64,000 nt of DNA from Melanopsichium pennsylvanicum (taxonomy: Eukaryota; Basidiomycota; Ustilaginomycetes; Ustilaginales): the NCBI GenBank assembly GCA_900208305.1, contig OAPG01000002.1, positions 1,054,001-1,118,000 of the forward strand, written 5' to 3'. Made by a program: the position numbers and the translations under genes. Positions 20,492 through 30,233 of the stretch are shown here, piece by piece (position 1 is the first letter of the stretch; every line of letters starts with the position of its first letter). The notes under the pieces were generated by a model. It made no database searches, had not been told where the DNA came from, and saw nothing but the letters and a program-made list of their open reading frames with translations.

Positions 20492-23140
20492 ATGGAGATC
20501 GACTTGTCCAACCGCGATCAGATCTCACAGTCTGGTGGTGAAGCCATCGCCTTCCCGCTACTTCAGCTCATCAGCGAAGCTCGTAACGAACATGGTATGC
20601 GTCAGCAAGATCACGCTCGGTACCGAAGATACTGTGCGTCCAAGGTCCACCGACTCCGCGAGCTGCTCTCCTTGACTCACTCTGATGGTTCTCAAAAGGC
20701 TGAAGCCAAGAAGTCCAAGGCTGCAAAGGCGGTCAGGGGCAAGAAGCCCAAGAAGGCGCAACAGGCTGCTGCTCAGAGCGCCAACGCCAAAGGCCATGGT
20801 AACGTCTTCACGGCCAAGAAGCTCGACATTCTGCAGGTGAACGACGCCCGACCGGCCCACCTCCTCCTTTTCGAAGCAGAAAGGGCCTGGGCTTACTCTC
20901 AGGAGCTTCGCTCTGAAGCCTTCGACGATGAGTCCAACCCTCAGCTCCGCAATCGTGGCGTCTCAAGACTTCGGCGTGCCGAGCAATGGTCTAGGTCTCT
21001 TCACCAGCTCGTTCAGGTTCTTTCTGCTCGCTTCGATGTCTTCTCTCGCGCTGAGTCTGCCGCGTACTTGCTCATCATCAAGGCAACTACTGCTTTCGAC
21101 CGATCTCAGTGGGACAATGCTCTTCAGGTGCTCTCCGTCGGTCGTACTCTGCTCAACGCCATCGCCACCAACAGCCCAACCAGCCGCGCTGAGGCTCTCG
21201 CCAACAGCTTTGTCGACGCAGGTGAGGCGCAGATGCGCTACTCTGCCTACCAACTCGGCAACTCTGAGCAGGACATGGACAAGATCGCTGCTTCAACCGC
21301 CACGCCCGAGCTATGCCAACAATTCCTACCCGAGTACCCGCAGCTCATAGAGGAGCTCACAGCCGCCAAGGCCAAGGCTGGAACCGGAAAGAAGCAAGCT
21401 CTCTCTCTCAGTTGGCACGGACACCAAATTCCTGTCCGCAACCCGGAGCTTCTCGACACCATCATCTCCGCTCAGTCTGAGGACGCGGCTCTGCGCGAGT
21501 CCATTGCGGTCGAGGCCGTCGCGAACGCCTACACTCAAGCAGCTCCCGCCCGAAAACACAACACATCTGCTGCAGGAAAGAAGGAGGGCAAGCGCGCTCG
21601 CCTCTCGCACGCTCAGCGCAAGGCCAAGAAGCGTGACATCGCAAACGGTGATTTCGGTGCTGACGGTGCACGCACTGCTTCCACCTCCACCGTTCGTCTG
21701 GGAAAGGCCGGACGTACCGAGCTCGATCCCTTCGACCGCGCTCTCAGTGCCTTTACCGACGCCGAAGATGTCGCTCGCAAGCTCGTGGAGGACAATGCTG
21801 AAGCGCTTTCCAAAAGCCACTCTGCCAGGTATGAGACTGCCAGCAAAGATCTTCAGACCGCCCATGACTTTATCTTCTATCGACTGCTCGCTCTTCGTGT
21901 CTGGCGCAACCTTCGTCTGGTTGCCGAAGTCGAACGACGTGCCGAGAAGCGTGAGAAGCGTGCCATGTCCAGCGTAGAAGCTCGTCTGAGGGGCAAGGGA
22001 AGCAAACCTCCTGCTGACTCGACCGCTCAGAAGCGCAGCAAGAGAAGCAGAAGCAAGCAGCAGAAGCTCGACCAAACTATTGCTGCCAAGAAGGCCGCTC
22101 CTCGCAAGATGACTCCTGTCTCCAAAGTCAAGAAGTCAAAGCGCTCACACAACCGCAAACCAGCCAGGAGCGGTACTCGAAAGCTTCGCTCTCGTCAAGC
22201 TTTAGCCCTCGAAAACAGAGCTCGCGCCATCGCTGCTCAGAAGTCCAAGCGCCGTGGTGCCCGTGCTGTTCCTTCGCTCGCGCGTCTTCTCGATGCTGCC
22301 GAAACTAGCCTTGTAGCAATGGGCTCTATTCAACTCATCGAGTCCGAACCAGACGTCTCCTCCCTCGTCGAGGCCAAAGCAGCTTGGTTCCGCAGCGAAA
22401 TCTTGCGTCACCTCGCTCGAGCATTCTCCCTATCCGGAGGTCACGCCGAAGCAGTACTGCTACTCACCCGAGCTCAATTGTACATTCGTCAAGCTCGCCA
22501 GGCTGCTGATCTCGCCGAAGATGTCGACGAGGAAGATGCCGACTTCCCTCCACGTCTCAAGTCCAGTGCTGGAACCGTTGCGGTATTCGACCACTCAGAT
22601 GAGGAGCTCGCTAGCTTGAAGCGCCGTCTGCAGAAGGACATGCTCAAGGCGCAGAAGGGTTCGAACAAGGGAAAGACGCAGAACAAGGGCAAGAAGGGGA
22701 CCATGTCCGACTCTAGGGCTGGTCAGGCACTGCAGGAACTGGCTAGGAAGTATATCGTTTTCGATCCCGTGTCCCTGCAGGAGGCTCAGCGCGTCCCTCC
22801 AGATCTTCGGGCAGAGTTCGAGCAAGAACAACAAATTCTTGCTGTTGTGCCCAAGGCTCAGCCCAAGCCCGCTGCGAAAGCTAGAACCGTCAAGGAGGCG
22901 TCCAAAGTTCAGCCCAAGCAGTCTGAACCAGTGCAGCGCGTAGAACAATGGGACAACGAGGGCGAAGCTGAACATTTCCAAGACCATGACGATGACGATT
23001 CTGTTGTCGACGAGGAAGGTGAACTCTCGCTGGCCTATGACCCAGCAAACACCCTGGCCGAGGAAGAAGAGGCCCGGGCTAAGGCGGAAGCTGCTGCCAA
23101 GAAGAAGGGCTGGTTGGGAGGCTGGTTCGGCCGCGGATAA
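20492..23140 (+). CDS. SRP68: Signal recognition particle subunit SRP68
   Basis: The 882-residue protein starts at MEIDLSNRDQ and soon shows the RNA-binding region of SRP68: FPLLQLISEARNEHG followed by DHARYRRYCASKVHRLRELL (about residues 23-64), where Tyr-Arg-Arg-Tyr-Cys is the family's clearest mark. SRP68 pairs with SRP72 on the 7S RNA and remodels it for targeting of ribosomes to the ER. Lys-rich inserts near 70-100, 385-420 and 520-600, and an acidic tail ending WLGGWFGRG, make it longer than the roughly 600-residue animal and yeast proteins. An in-frame ATG 147 bases upstream (20345) would add 49 residues unlike the family, so the ATG just before the conserved region was chosen. Single exon. 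Confidence 0.88.
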   Translation: MEIDLSNRDQISQSGGEAIAFPLLQLISEARNEHGMRQQDHARYRRYCASKVHRLRELLSLTHSDGSQKAEAKKSKAAKAVRGKKPKKAQQAAAQSANAKGHGNVFTAKKLDILQVNDARPAHLLLFEAERAWAYSQELRSEAFDDESNPQLRNRGVSRLRRAEQWSRSLHQLVQVLSARFDVFSRAESAAYLLIIKATTAFDRSQWDNALQVLSVGRTLLNAIATNSPTSRAEALANSFVDAGEAQMRYSAYQLGNSEQDMDKIAASTATPELCQQFLPEYPQLIEELTAAKAKAGTGKKQALSLSWHGHQIPVRNPELLDTIISAQSEDAALRESIAVEAVANAYTQAAPARKHNTSAAGKKEGKRARLSHAQRKAKKRDIANGDFGADGARTASTSTVRLGKAGRTELDPFDRALSAFTDAEDVARKLVEDNAEALSKSHSARYETASKDLQTAHDFIFYRLLALRVWRNLRLVAEVERRAEKREKRAMSSVEARLRGKGSKPPADSTAQKRSKRSRSKQQKLDQTIAAKKAAPRKMTPVSKVKKSKRSHNRKPARSGTRKLRSRQALALENRARAIAAQKSKRRGARAVPSLARLLDAAETSLVAMGSIQLIESEPDVSSLVEAKAAWFRSEILRHLARAFSLSGGHAEAVLLLTRAQLYIRQARQAADLAEDVDEEDADFPPRLKSSAGTVAVFDHSDEELASLKRRLQKDMLKAQKGSNKGKTQNKGKKGTMSDSRAGQALQELARKYIVFDPVSLQEAQRVPPDLRAEFEQEQQILAVVPKAQPKPAAKARTVKEASKVQPKQSEPVQRVEQWDNEGEAEHFQDHDDDDSVVDEEGELSLAYDPANTLAEEEEARAKAEAAAKKKGWLGGWFGRG

Positions 23141-23367
23141 GGCCCCTGCTGACACGTATATTCCTGAGTGGCTGTTCAGAGCATACAATATCTGCGAAAT
23201 GGCCTTGTCCCTTCTCTTGGTGCCGTTCCGTTGTTTGTCGCGTGCGTGTCGTGTGACGTAAGAGGTATTGAATTTGTGAGACTGAGACGTTGCTGATGCC
23301 TGTCGTGTTGAGTGTAATTCCGAAATATTATATATATTGACATATGTTAAAATTTGGAATAATGTTA

Positions 23368-23478
23368 GGCGTCGTGGCGCAATGGCTAGCGCATAGAGCT
23401 TCTATCACATTCCAAAGGGAGACACCTCCCGATCAATCAATTACTCTAAGGCTGCGGGTTCGAGTCCCGCCGACGTCT
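23368..23478 (+). tRNA. tRNA-Arg (anticodon UCU) with a 38-base intron
   Basis: The acceptor stem GGCGTCG pairs with CGACGTC (one G-T pair), with T as discriminator base. The D arm is GCGC-loop-GCGC. The anticodon arm has TAGAG pairing with CTCTA and the loop reads C-T-TCT-A-A, giving UCU. The T arm is GCGGG-TTCGAGT-CCCGC. An intron of 38 bases (23405-23442) sits directly 3' of position 37, the standard place in nuclear tRNAs. Mature length is 73 bases without CCA. A T6 run right after position 23476 serves as the RNA polymerase III terminator. The tRNA reads Arg AGA codons. Confidence 0.93.
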
Positions 23479-23516
23479 TTTTTGCGCTCGAACGACTCTG
23501 CGACTTTTTTGCGCCA

Positions 23517-23566
23517 AATTACTCTAAGGCTGTGGGTTCGAGTCTCGCCGACGTCTTTTTTGCGCC
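23517..23566 (+). pseudogene. Duplicated 3' half of the tRNA-Arg gene
   Basis: About 50 bases repeat the 3' exon of the preceding tRNA gene exactly 78 bases downstream: intron end, CTCTA stem, variable loop, T arm, acceptor 3' strand and the T-run plus GCGCC beyond. Two C-to-T changes (in GCGGG and CCCGC of the T stem) separate the copies. No 5' half precedes it, so it cannot fold as a tRNA on its own. Confidence 0.85.
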
Positions 23567-23859
23567 ATTTTATTGGCACCACGACACGCGAGAAAGTGAG
23601 GGGAATTCCCTCAACAGATTTGGAGCAAGATCGATCAGAAAATGGCCAAGTAATGGCAATTTTAAACTTTTCGAGATGGTGTCACTGACGCCTGTCAGAC
23701 ATTGCCACTAGTCAACTCTCTTCCTGCCAGCTAAACTTGAATACAACATCAACCTACCAACTCATCCAGCCCTTGCGCAGCCCAACATAACCGCCACGGC
23801 CCATTTTGGACTCCTTTTGGATGGTTTGAAGGGTAGCAGCGTTCTCAGTAGCACCGCAA

Positions 23860-24335
23860 TGTTAGTGCCCCACCAACTGTTAAGGCCGTAGGGTCTAGGT
23901 ACCGCTGGGCGGCTACAGCCGGAATAGGGTCTACGGGTACGGAGAGGTCGTAGGCGTAGGCGACACAGGCGGTCGGGGGTCAGGACACACCACTGCGTTG
24001 CTATAGAGCTAACTAAGTAATACATGCGACGAGGTCCGGAGGCAACCTCATGTCAGGCGGGGGCGGGGTGGTAAGGTCCAAGAACTATCGACCACCTCCC
24101 GTGCCAACTGCAGTAACTACCTCCCACCGCGGCGCTACAATGTTAGATTGCCAACCGCCATATTCTGCTTACAGAGGGGCCAGCTGCGGTTGGACAGTAG
24201 GAGGGTTGTGTTAGGCCAACCGCTCCTCTGCGAGGGATCCGGAGAGGATTGGTCATGGCTCAATCGCGACGATTGCTCAATCGGGAGGGGGGCCGAGCGC
24301 CCACTCTTTGGACTACGGTTGGTGGGGCACTAACA
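23860..24335. mobile_element. Putative non-autonomous inverted-repeat (MITE-like) element
   Basis: A perfect 18-bp terminal inverted repeat, TGTTAGTGCCCCACCAAC at 23860-23877 and its complement at 24318-24335, bounds 476 bp of GC-rich non-coding DNA. The bases CAA lie immediately outside both ends and could be a 3-bp target duplication. Inside, the end motif recurs in part: TGTTAG...CCAACCGC at 24141-24158 and TGTTAGGCCAACCGC at 24209-24223, and GCGGTTGG at 24186. No transposase frame is present. Size, ends and lack of coding fit a miniature inverted-repeat element; the parent family is unknown to me. Confidence 0.6.
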
Positions 24336-25197
24336 CAAATGTGATGCTATCAACTGAAACCAAGCTGAATTTGTATCTCCAACAGCAGACAGAACAGGAG
24401 ATGGACAAGGCCTCAAAGGCGTTGTGAGTTTGGGTCTGTGGGATGCAAAGAAAGCTTGAAGTGCACCAACAACATCCAACATCTGGTGCCTTGTGATTCA
24501 ACTTTACCTGTCTACCTTTCCCTAACGTCATATTTCTTCACCAGATAACACATCCTATCCCAGAATTTTATACTGTTGTCCTCTTGCTACGCCAAAGAAT
24601 GCGAGCAGCAATCATGCTTTTGGTAATTTTGCTCACAGGAATGTGACTGAGCGGCTTGTGCGCCAATGAACGGTGTTGGAATTATGAACACGGGCGTTGG
24701 GACATTCGGCCTATGAAAGGAGGGTTTAAGATTCAACGTCCGACATTCGACGTTCGAGTGTGGAGGTTTGAGGCAATTTACGGGATCCATACGCCCTGGC
24801 CAGCTGCAGCCATCTTATCGGGATAGGGTCTGATGCCATCTCTTCGATTCTGCCTTCCGTCCACAAATACACTGCAACAACTCTGTCCTAGCATACAAAC
24901 ACTTTCAGAGGCGGGCGAAATCATCACAGCACATGATGCTTTAATCGAAGCAGTACAGAGTCGAGACGAGGGATCACCGCCACCATACCTTCGACAACGA
25001 GCAAAGACAAGCGGCGAGCGGGCCCGTCGTCGGCCTCCTCCCTCCCCTCGTTCCGCATTTCTCCCCCGACCTCATCGGATTCTGATGTTGAGCTTGACAC
25101 ATTCTCCACTCCTGTGATCGAAAACGCTGCGCCACACACTCAAGAGGCATTTATACAAGGTGCATCTGATAGATGGAATGAAATTGGTGGTACCAAG

Positions 25198-26928
25198 ATG
25201 ACAGATCCTGCCACTGCTATCGTTAATACATCTCCTGGCTCTCATGCTGATGGTCGAAAAACAGACCTGCTCAGCAAACTCGATCGGCTTCATCCACCCC
25301 GAACCGTGTCCCCACCCTACGATGAAGCAGACGACAACCTAAGTCCATTGGACGATTCCGACCTGGCTTCTGGGCGCTACCTAGCCCGCTTGACCGCCGT
25401 AGCATGTTTAGGTGGCCTGCAATTTGGCTGGGACACTGGGATAGCAAGCGGGATGCTGGTCGCTATCCATTCCGATCTTGGTCACGATCTCACCGAAGGG
25501 GAGCAGGGTCTGATCGTGAGCGCTACCACGGTTGGCGCCATTCTCGGCTCCATTATCGCTGGTCGTGTAGCTGACTGGCTTGGCCGGAAAAAAGTCATGA
25601 TCGCCTCCGGAGTGCTCTTCCTCCTTGGCGCTCTGGAGCAAGCTGCATCGCAAGTAGTAAGAGAGCTCGTTCTCGGTAGAATGCTGGTCGGTCTCGGTGT
25701 AGGCATGGCAAGTATGGTTGTGCCAACATACCTAGCCGAAGTAGCACCGACAAAAGTAAGAGGCAGATTGGTCGGCATCAACAATTTGCTAGTGACAGGC
25801 GGACAGGTGGTGGCGTACGTAATTGATGCAGCGTTTTACAATTTGCCTCATGGATGGCGTTGGATGGTGTTAGCTGGAGGTGTGCCAGCCGTAGCGCAGT
25901 TGATGGGGATGATTTATCTGGACGAATCGCCGAGATGGTTGGTAGCCAAAGGGAGGCTGATTAGGGCGAGGAAGGTGTTGCAGAAGATATATCCAGCTGC
26001 GAGTGTCGCAATGATTGACATGGAAATCGAAAGAATATCCCTTTCTATGGAAGGAACGGTGCAAAGGGAAGCGTTTGATCCGGATGCAGATGCGCAGTAT
26101 GATGATCAGGAGAGCAACACCCTTCATGCAACTTTGGATCATATCACCTCGGCCCCCGCGCAACTCTCTCACAGCACAAGTGAGGTCAAAAGCAAACTCA
26201 GCCAGCTCCTGCAAAACCCTAATCACCGTCGAGCGCTTGTGATAGCTTGCGGATTGCAGTTTTTCCAACAGGCCACTGGATTCAATAGCCTTATGTACTT
26301 TTCGTCCCGACTCTTACTCATGGCTGGATTTGTCGCCAATCCCAACGCGGCGGCGGTGGGCATTGCAGTTGCCAACTTTATGGGCACCATCGTTTCTATG
26401 CGATACATTGATGGGTGGGGACGGAGGAAGCTGCTTCTCTACACCACTTGTGCTATGACGTTTTTACTTGCGTTGGTTGCGATAGGTTTCAGTCAAATCG
26501 ATGTGGGGCCTATTACAGGCGATCCCGATATCACCCAAACTACCACTGGGGGTGCTTGGCCGTACCTCACACTCGCATTCATGGTCGCCTTCACCTTTGC
26601 TTATGCACTCGGACTCGGGATCGTGCCTTGGCTAATCCAGTCAGAAATTTTCTCGGGTCAGGTGAGGGGGATTGGGGCAGGCTTGGCAACAGCCACCAAT
26701 TGGAGCACCAATTTGCTGGTCAGCGCCACATTTTTGCATTTAGTCAGGGCGATCAAACCTCATGGCTGCTTTGGACTGTTTTGTGTAGTAGCCGCATTGA
26801 GTTGTGGATTCACGTGGTTCAAGGTGCCAGAGATGAAGGGCGTCAGTCTGAGCGATGTGGATGGGTCGTTTGGTGGTAGGCAAGGAAATTATCAAGCCGT
26901 CGCTTTGGCAGAAGCGGTTGATAATTAG
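25198..26928 (+). CDS. Major facilitator sugar transporter, myo-inositol-transporter-like
   Basis: From the first in-frame ATG the product has 576 residues with about 12 membrane spans. Sugar-porter signatures are clear: LGGLQFGWDTGIASG in span 1 (about 70-84), GRVADWLGRKK in the loop 2-3, a PTYLAEVAP...RGRLVGINNL.VTGGQV block, DESPRWLVAKGR before the central loop, FQQATGFNSLMYFSS in span 7, DGWGRRKLLL in loop 8-9, and IVPWLIQSEIFSGQVRG in span 10. The last block and overall pattern resemble fungal myo-inositol/H+ symporters (Itr type) more than hexose carriers, but the substrate is inferred. The frame stays open upstream to 24937 without an ATG, so a longer N-terminus from an unseen exon is possible. 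It converges with the TVP38-like gene. Confidence 0.85.
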   Translation: MTDPATAIVNTSPGSHADGRKTDLLSKLDRLHPPRTVSPPYDEADDNLSPLDDSDLASGRYLARLTAVACLGGLQFGWDTGIASGMLVAIHSDLGHDLTEGEQGLIVSATTVGAILGSIIAGRVADWLGRKKVMIASGVLFLLGALEQAASQVVRELVLGRMLVGLGVGMASMVVPTYLAEVAPTKVRGRLVGINNLLVTGGQVVAYVIDAAFYNLPHGWRWMVLAGGVPAVAQLMGMIYLDESPRWLVAKGRLIRARKVLQKIYPAASVAMIDMEIERISLSMEGTVQREAFDPDADAQYDDQESNTLHATLDHITSAPAQLSHSTSEVKSKLSQLLQNPNHRRALVIACGLQFFQQATGFNSLMYFSSRLLLMAGFVANPNAAAVGIAVANFMGTIVSMRYIDGWGRRKLLLYTTCAMTFLLALVAIGFSQIDVGPITGDPDITQTTTGGAWPYLTLAFMVAFTFAYALGLGIVPWLIQSEIFSGQVRGIGAGLATATNWSTNLLVSATFLHLVRAIKPHGCFGLFCVVAALSCGFTWFKVPEMKGVSLSDVDGSFGGRQGNYQAVALAEAVDN

Positions 26929-27064
26929 ATGTTTTCCACATTCACAGAATCACACATAACTGTTCAGCGTGATTCTGAGTTGCCCACGAGCAGGGGACAT
27001 GTGTGTGAATACGTGAATGAATGCGATCTCTTCGTGTTGCCAGTGAAAGTACAAGAGTGTAATT

Positions 27065-28222
27065 CTAACGAGGGAGGAGATTTTTCTTAGCAGCACTGCC
27101 AACAGAGTCATTTTGACTCTCATCTTCAGTGTCATCTTCATCAGCGTCAAGGATGAACGGTGATGTGGCTTGATCGTTCTTGTTGGCGTTCTGCTCTATG
27201 TCATGGTATGACTCTTGGGTGGTGGCGTGTTGGTGCGATTCACTCGCGCCGATTCTTCTGCTGCCGCCCGTTTGTGTATCTTCACGAATGTGCTCTTGTA
27301 GCGACTCGCTCTCAATCGCCGTCAAAACCTTGTTTGTCTCTTTCCAGACGAACCAGCCGGTTGCAACACCAACAGCACTGCCCACTAAAATGTAGATGAC
27401 GTTCAGGGCTTTTGCCCAACCATCCAACTGCATCCTTTGATCGCGATCCATTAATATGAACATCCTGGTCCCCAGCCATACGTGCAGGAAGAGCTTTGGT
27501 GTGATCAAAGCGGTTGCTGTGACAAAGTGTGTGAAAGTAACTGCATCTACCAGACTGGCAAAGAAGAGGTTGGAATATGCAAAGGGAAAGGGGCAGAATC
27601 GGATGAGGATGGCCATGGAGAGGCCGCGGCGGCGTACTGCTGTAGAAAGGGCTACGTACTTTGGATCGTTGAGGGTATTGCTAATCCATGATACTCGCTT
27701 GCTGTGGTGCACGATGAGGAATCGTAGAACGAAAAACGAAACTGTTGCGCCGAGAAGGCACGAAATAGAAGCAAGGAGCCATGCTTGCAAGAGGTTTCCC
27801 TTCAATTCGGGGTGGGAAGAGGTCGCTTCTGCATGAACGCCCCAACCTAGGCCGCAAAGTGTAATAGATGTGCCGTACCCGATGAGAGGCGGGAAGCTGA
27901 CAATAATAATAAGCGCGACGAGGAGGACAGCGCCAAACGATCGAGAGCCGAACCAGATGGCGAGTTTGGCGGTGGCGTCAAACATGGCCTCGGGACCGAT
28001 GTAAAGGACCACGCCAAAAATGAGAGCTTTGACGCCTACGGCGAGGTATATGATATTGCGTTGCTCTGTTGGCAGTGAGAGGAAGGTTTGATATGTTTGA
28101 TCTAGGTAAGAGCGTCCTTGAAGGTAGGCTGAGCGAATGTAAGATGTATAAATGGCAGTGGCAGGATGCGTGTCTTGCCGTAATGGAGCATATCGAGCTC
28201 TGTGCGGGTGTGAAGCCGGCAT
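27065..28222 (-). CDS. TVP38: TVP38/TMEM64-family (VTT domain) Golgi membrane protein
   Basis: The 385-residue protein has hydrophobic segments at about residues 57-76, 95-116, 145-170, 201-224 and 274-293. The region 95-250 is the VTT (SNARE-associated, DedA-like) domain: FGAVLLVALIIIVSFPPLIGYG, then LLGATVSFFVLRF and the re-entrant-like LIRFCPFPFAYSNLFFAS motif. Tvp38 proteins sit in late Golgi membranes, and VTT-domain proteins are linked to lipid scrambling. The C-terminal 90 residues are hydrophilic and acidic. The gene is one exon starting at its first ATG; it converges with the transporter (136 bases between stops) and diverges from PSF2. Confidence 0.85.
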   Translation of the reverse strand: MPASHPHRARYAPLRQDTHPATAIYTSYIRSAYLQGRSYLDQTYQTFLSLPTEQRNIIYLAVGVKALIFGVVLYIGPEAMFDATAKLAIWFGSRSFGAVLLVALIIIVSFPPLIGYGTSITLCGLGWGVHAEATSSHPELKGNLLQAWLLASISCLLGATVSFFVLRFLIVHHSKRVSWISNTLNDPKYVALSTAVRRRGLSMAILIRFCPFPFAYSNLFFASLVDAVTFTHFVTATALITPKLFLHVWLGTRMFILMDRDQRMQLDGWAKALNVIYILVGSAVGVATGWFVWKETNKVLTAIESESLQEHIREDTQTGGSRRIGASESHQHATTQESYHDIEQNANKNDQATSPFILDADEDDTEDESQNDSVGSAAKKNLLPR

Positions 28223-28958
28223 AGTTGCGTCTTGCAGTATGAGCGGTCAGAATATCTATGCGGAAGTCTGACTCGTGTGCTTGGACGTTTGACCGTTCGA
28301 GTGGGTCGGAAATATGAGTCTGATTTTTGGGTATCTTGCTGTAAATGATTGTTTGATGGTGACTGGAGGAAGTCGTCGCTGCCCTAAATCAGCCCGACTT
28401 GTACACCAGAGATATGACAAGGTGGTGGTGATGGGATGCTTACGAGGAGATGAGGTGGATATGATGATGGCGTTGGTGGTTGGTGGGGTCGAATCCTGGC
28501 TGACAATTTGATCCTGTACCAGTGACCATACAGTAGTAAGCTGGGATGTGGGATGTGGGATGTGGGATATGGATTTGGGAATTTGTGCTCGATTGGACCC
28601 TTCATGTTCGTGATTGTGAATTTGCTCAAAGGCACAGCCACGTTCTTCCCAAGCGGGCTCAGGTTGCCGATGTGAGGTGTTGGGGATATGACGGCTGCTT
28701 TTGTCTCAAACGTAGGCAGCGTTTTGCTTGCCAAGCCCCGCTGATTATTCACCGTCTGAATGATGATTCGGCATCTTTGCATTCGAATGAATGTGATACT
28801 GCGAGGTTGCGGATACACCGAATTTGAACCAAGTTTGAACTAAGTTGGTGCAGTCGTCGGTCGGGCCGAGTGTAAGCCTGTTTCGGATATCGGCTTGTTT
28901 TGCGAAGAGGAGACAGGATCTGCAGTTGGAATTTCGCCTCGAGTCCAAACGCGAGCGC

Positions 28959-28990
<32 letters not shown>

Positions 28991-29198
28991 AACAAAAGAC
29001 CAACACTCTTTGCATCATATCACACGTCTACTAATTCACGTCCAACACCTTTGATCCGATCGTCCTTGTCTATACCCTTTCTATACCTATAATCACCTCT
29101 CGCTCAAGTGGATCGCTTTTCACACTTCAGATCGCATACTCTTATCACTCACATCTTCTGCATGAGCTCAGCAGAGCTTGTTGACACTCTCGCACACC
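28223..29198. other. Divergent intergenic region between TVP38-like gene and PSF2
   Basis: The 976 bases hold a short GGGATGT heptamer array near 28541-28570 and a CT dinucleotide run at about 28961-28982, close to the probable PSF2 leader. No RNA or protein gene is seen. Confidence 0.4.
28961..28982. repeat. CT dinucleotide run
   Basis: A run of about eleven CT units lies some 220 bases upstream of the PSF2 ATG; pyrimidine tracts of this kind are common near fungal transcription starts. Confidence 0.8.
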
Positions 29199-30233
29199 AT
29201 GGCCTCGTCCTTTGCCTCAACCAGCACCTCATCCTCGAGTTCCGTCGCCTCAACCAGCCTCTCCACCACAGCATACACGAAAGGCTCAACTCCTTTCGAC
29301 CTTGATCTGGCTACCACTTCTCTCTCCACTACATCCTTAACCATCATCCCGCTAACCTCGGTCGATCGCGTCCGCCTGCTCTCTGGAATCTATGGCCCAT
29401 TTCGCCCCCCTCAACCTTCCCTTGTTCCACTTTGGGTGGCTCTCCACCTCAAGAAACGCAAGAAAGCCATCATCGTTCCCCCAACATGGCTCACAGTGGA
29501 TTCTCTCACTGAAACTCTTCAACTTGAAACAACCCAACCCGGCTTTTCGAATTTGCCCCACTATTGGGTTGGCGTTTCCCAAACCTTGCTTTCCAACGCA
29601 GCAGACGATATCCCCAACAGCAACAGAGTAAGAGCATTGTTGAAGGATATCAGAGAAGCTAGGCAGAGTAAAATTTTGTCAGGCGTGCCCATGATCAACA
29701 GCGTACATTTGCAGATGCATCATATTTCTGCGTATGAGGTGGCAGAATTAAGAGGATTCTTCAATACAGCTTTTTCCCATCTCAAAGCCTTACGCGCGCC
29801 AAGTGAGGTCGAGGCCGAAGAGAAGAGACAGAATGAACTGGATTCAAGATCCAGATGGATGCTCATGCCTCCTCTGCCCACGAGTCTGGCCATGAATGAT
29901 ACGCGCATGCAGAGTAGTAGACCAAGCGAGGGTGGTGCCACAACAGCATTCATCCCGCGCACCGGCTTTCCACTCGATCAAGAGGACGAGTCGATCAACA
30001 CAACCATTAACAGCGACTCGATCCAGACCGCTGCCACAACATCAGCAGGCGTAGGACCAAGAAAGTCAAACGTCTCGGACTCGGGCTATTATTCAGCTCC
30101 ACCAAATGATGGCCCCTCAGCATCACCACCACAGCAACCGCGACCCCAACGCTCTGCACAACACGATACATCAGACACCAATCGCCCTCCCAGATTCGCC
30201 GTCGATGACGAAGATGACGACGACAACTCATAA
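29199..30233 (+). CDS. PSF2: GINS complex subunit Psf2 with a long fungal tail
   Basis: The 344-residue product contains the Psf2 core: LSGIYGPFRPPQPSLVPLWVALHLKKR (in pieces about residues 61-88) and KKAIIVPPTWLTVDSL (about 88-103), followed by the helical region with ALLKDIREARQSKI and a segment VHLQMHHISAYEVAELRGFF. Psf2 with Sld5, Psf1 and Psf3 forms GINS, part of the CMG replicative helicase. Core Psf2 proteins have about 185-215 residues; here about 130 more follow, rich in Ser, Pro and Gln and ending in a strongly acidic DDEDDDDNS. The N-terminal 45 residues are Ser/Thr-rich. The ATG at 29199 was chosen because upstream codons in frame contain no ATG. The gene converges on the RhoGAP gene, 167 bases away. 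Confidence 0.92.
   Translation: MASSFASTSTSSSSSVASTSLSTTAYTKGSTPFDLDLATTSLSTTSLTIIPLTSVDRVRLLSGIYGPFRPPQPSLVPLWVALHLKKRKKAIIVPPTWLTVDSLTETLQLETTQPGFSNLPHYWVGVSQTLLSNAADDIPNSNRVRALLKDIREARQSKILSGVPMINSVHLQMHHISAYEVAELRGFFNTAFSHLKALRAPSEVEAEEKRQNELDSRSRWMLMPPLPTSLAMNDTRMQSSRPSEGGATTAFIPRTGFPLDQEDESINTTINSDSIQTAATTSAGVGPRKSNVSDSGYYSAPPNDGPSASPPQQPRPQRSAQHDTSDTNRPPRFAVDDEDDDDNS

Larger units (their letters stand above)
23479..25197. other. Spacer with tRNA duplicate and inverted-repeat element
   Basis: Between the tRNA and the transporter start codon lie the duplicated tRNA 3' half and the 476-bp inverted-repeat element. The rest, including about 860 bases upstream of the transporter ATG, shows no gene. 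The transporter's own frame is open back to 24937 but has no ATG there. Confidence 0.5.

Noticed and set aside
28470..28500. A sequence resembling a tRNA T arm (GGGGTCGAATCCTGG)
   Set aside because: The loop begins GTC and not TTC, and no acceptor, D or anticodon arms can be paired around it.
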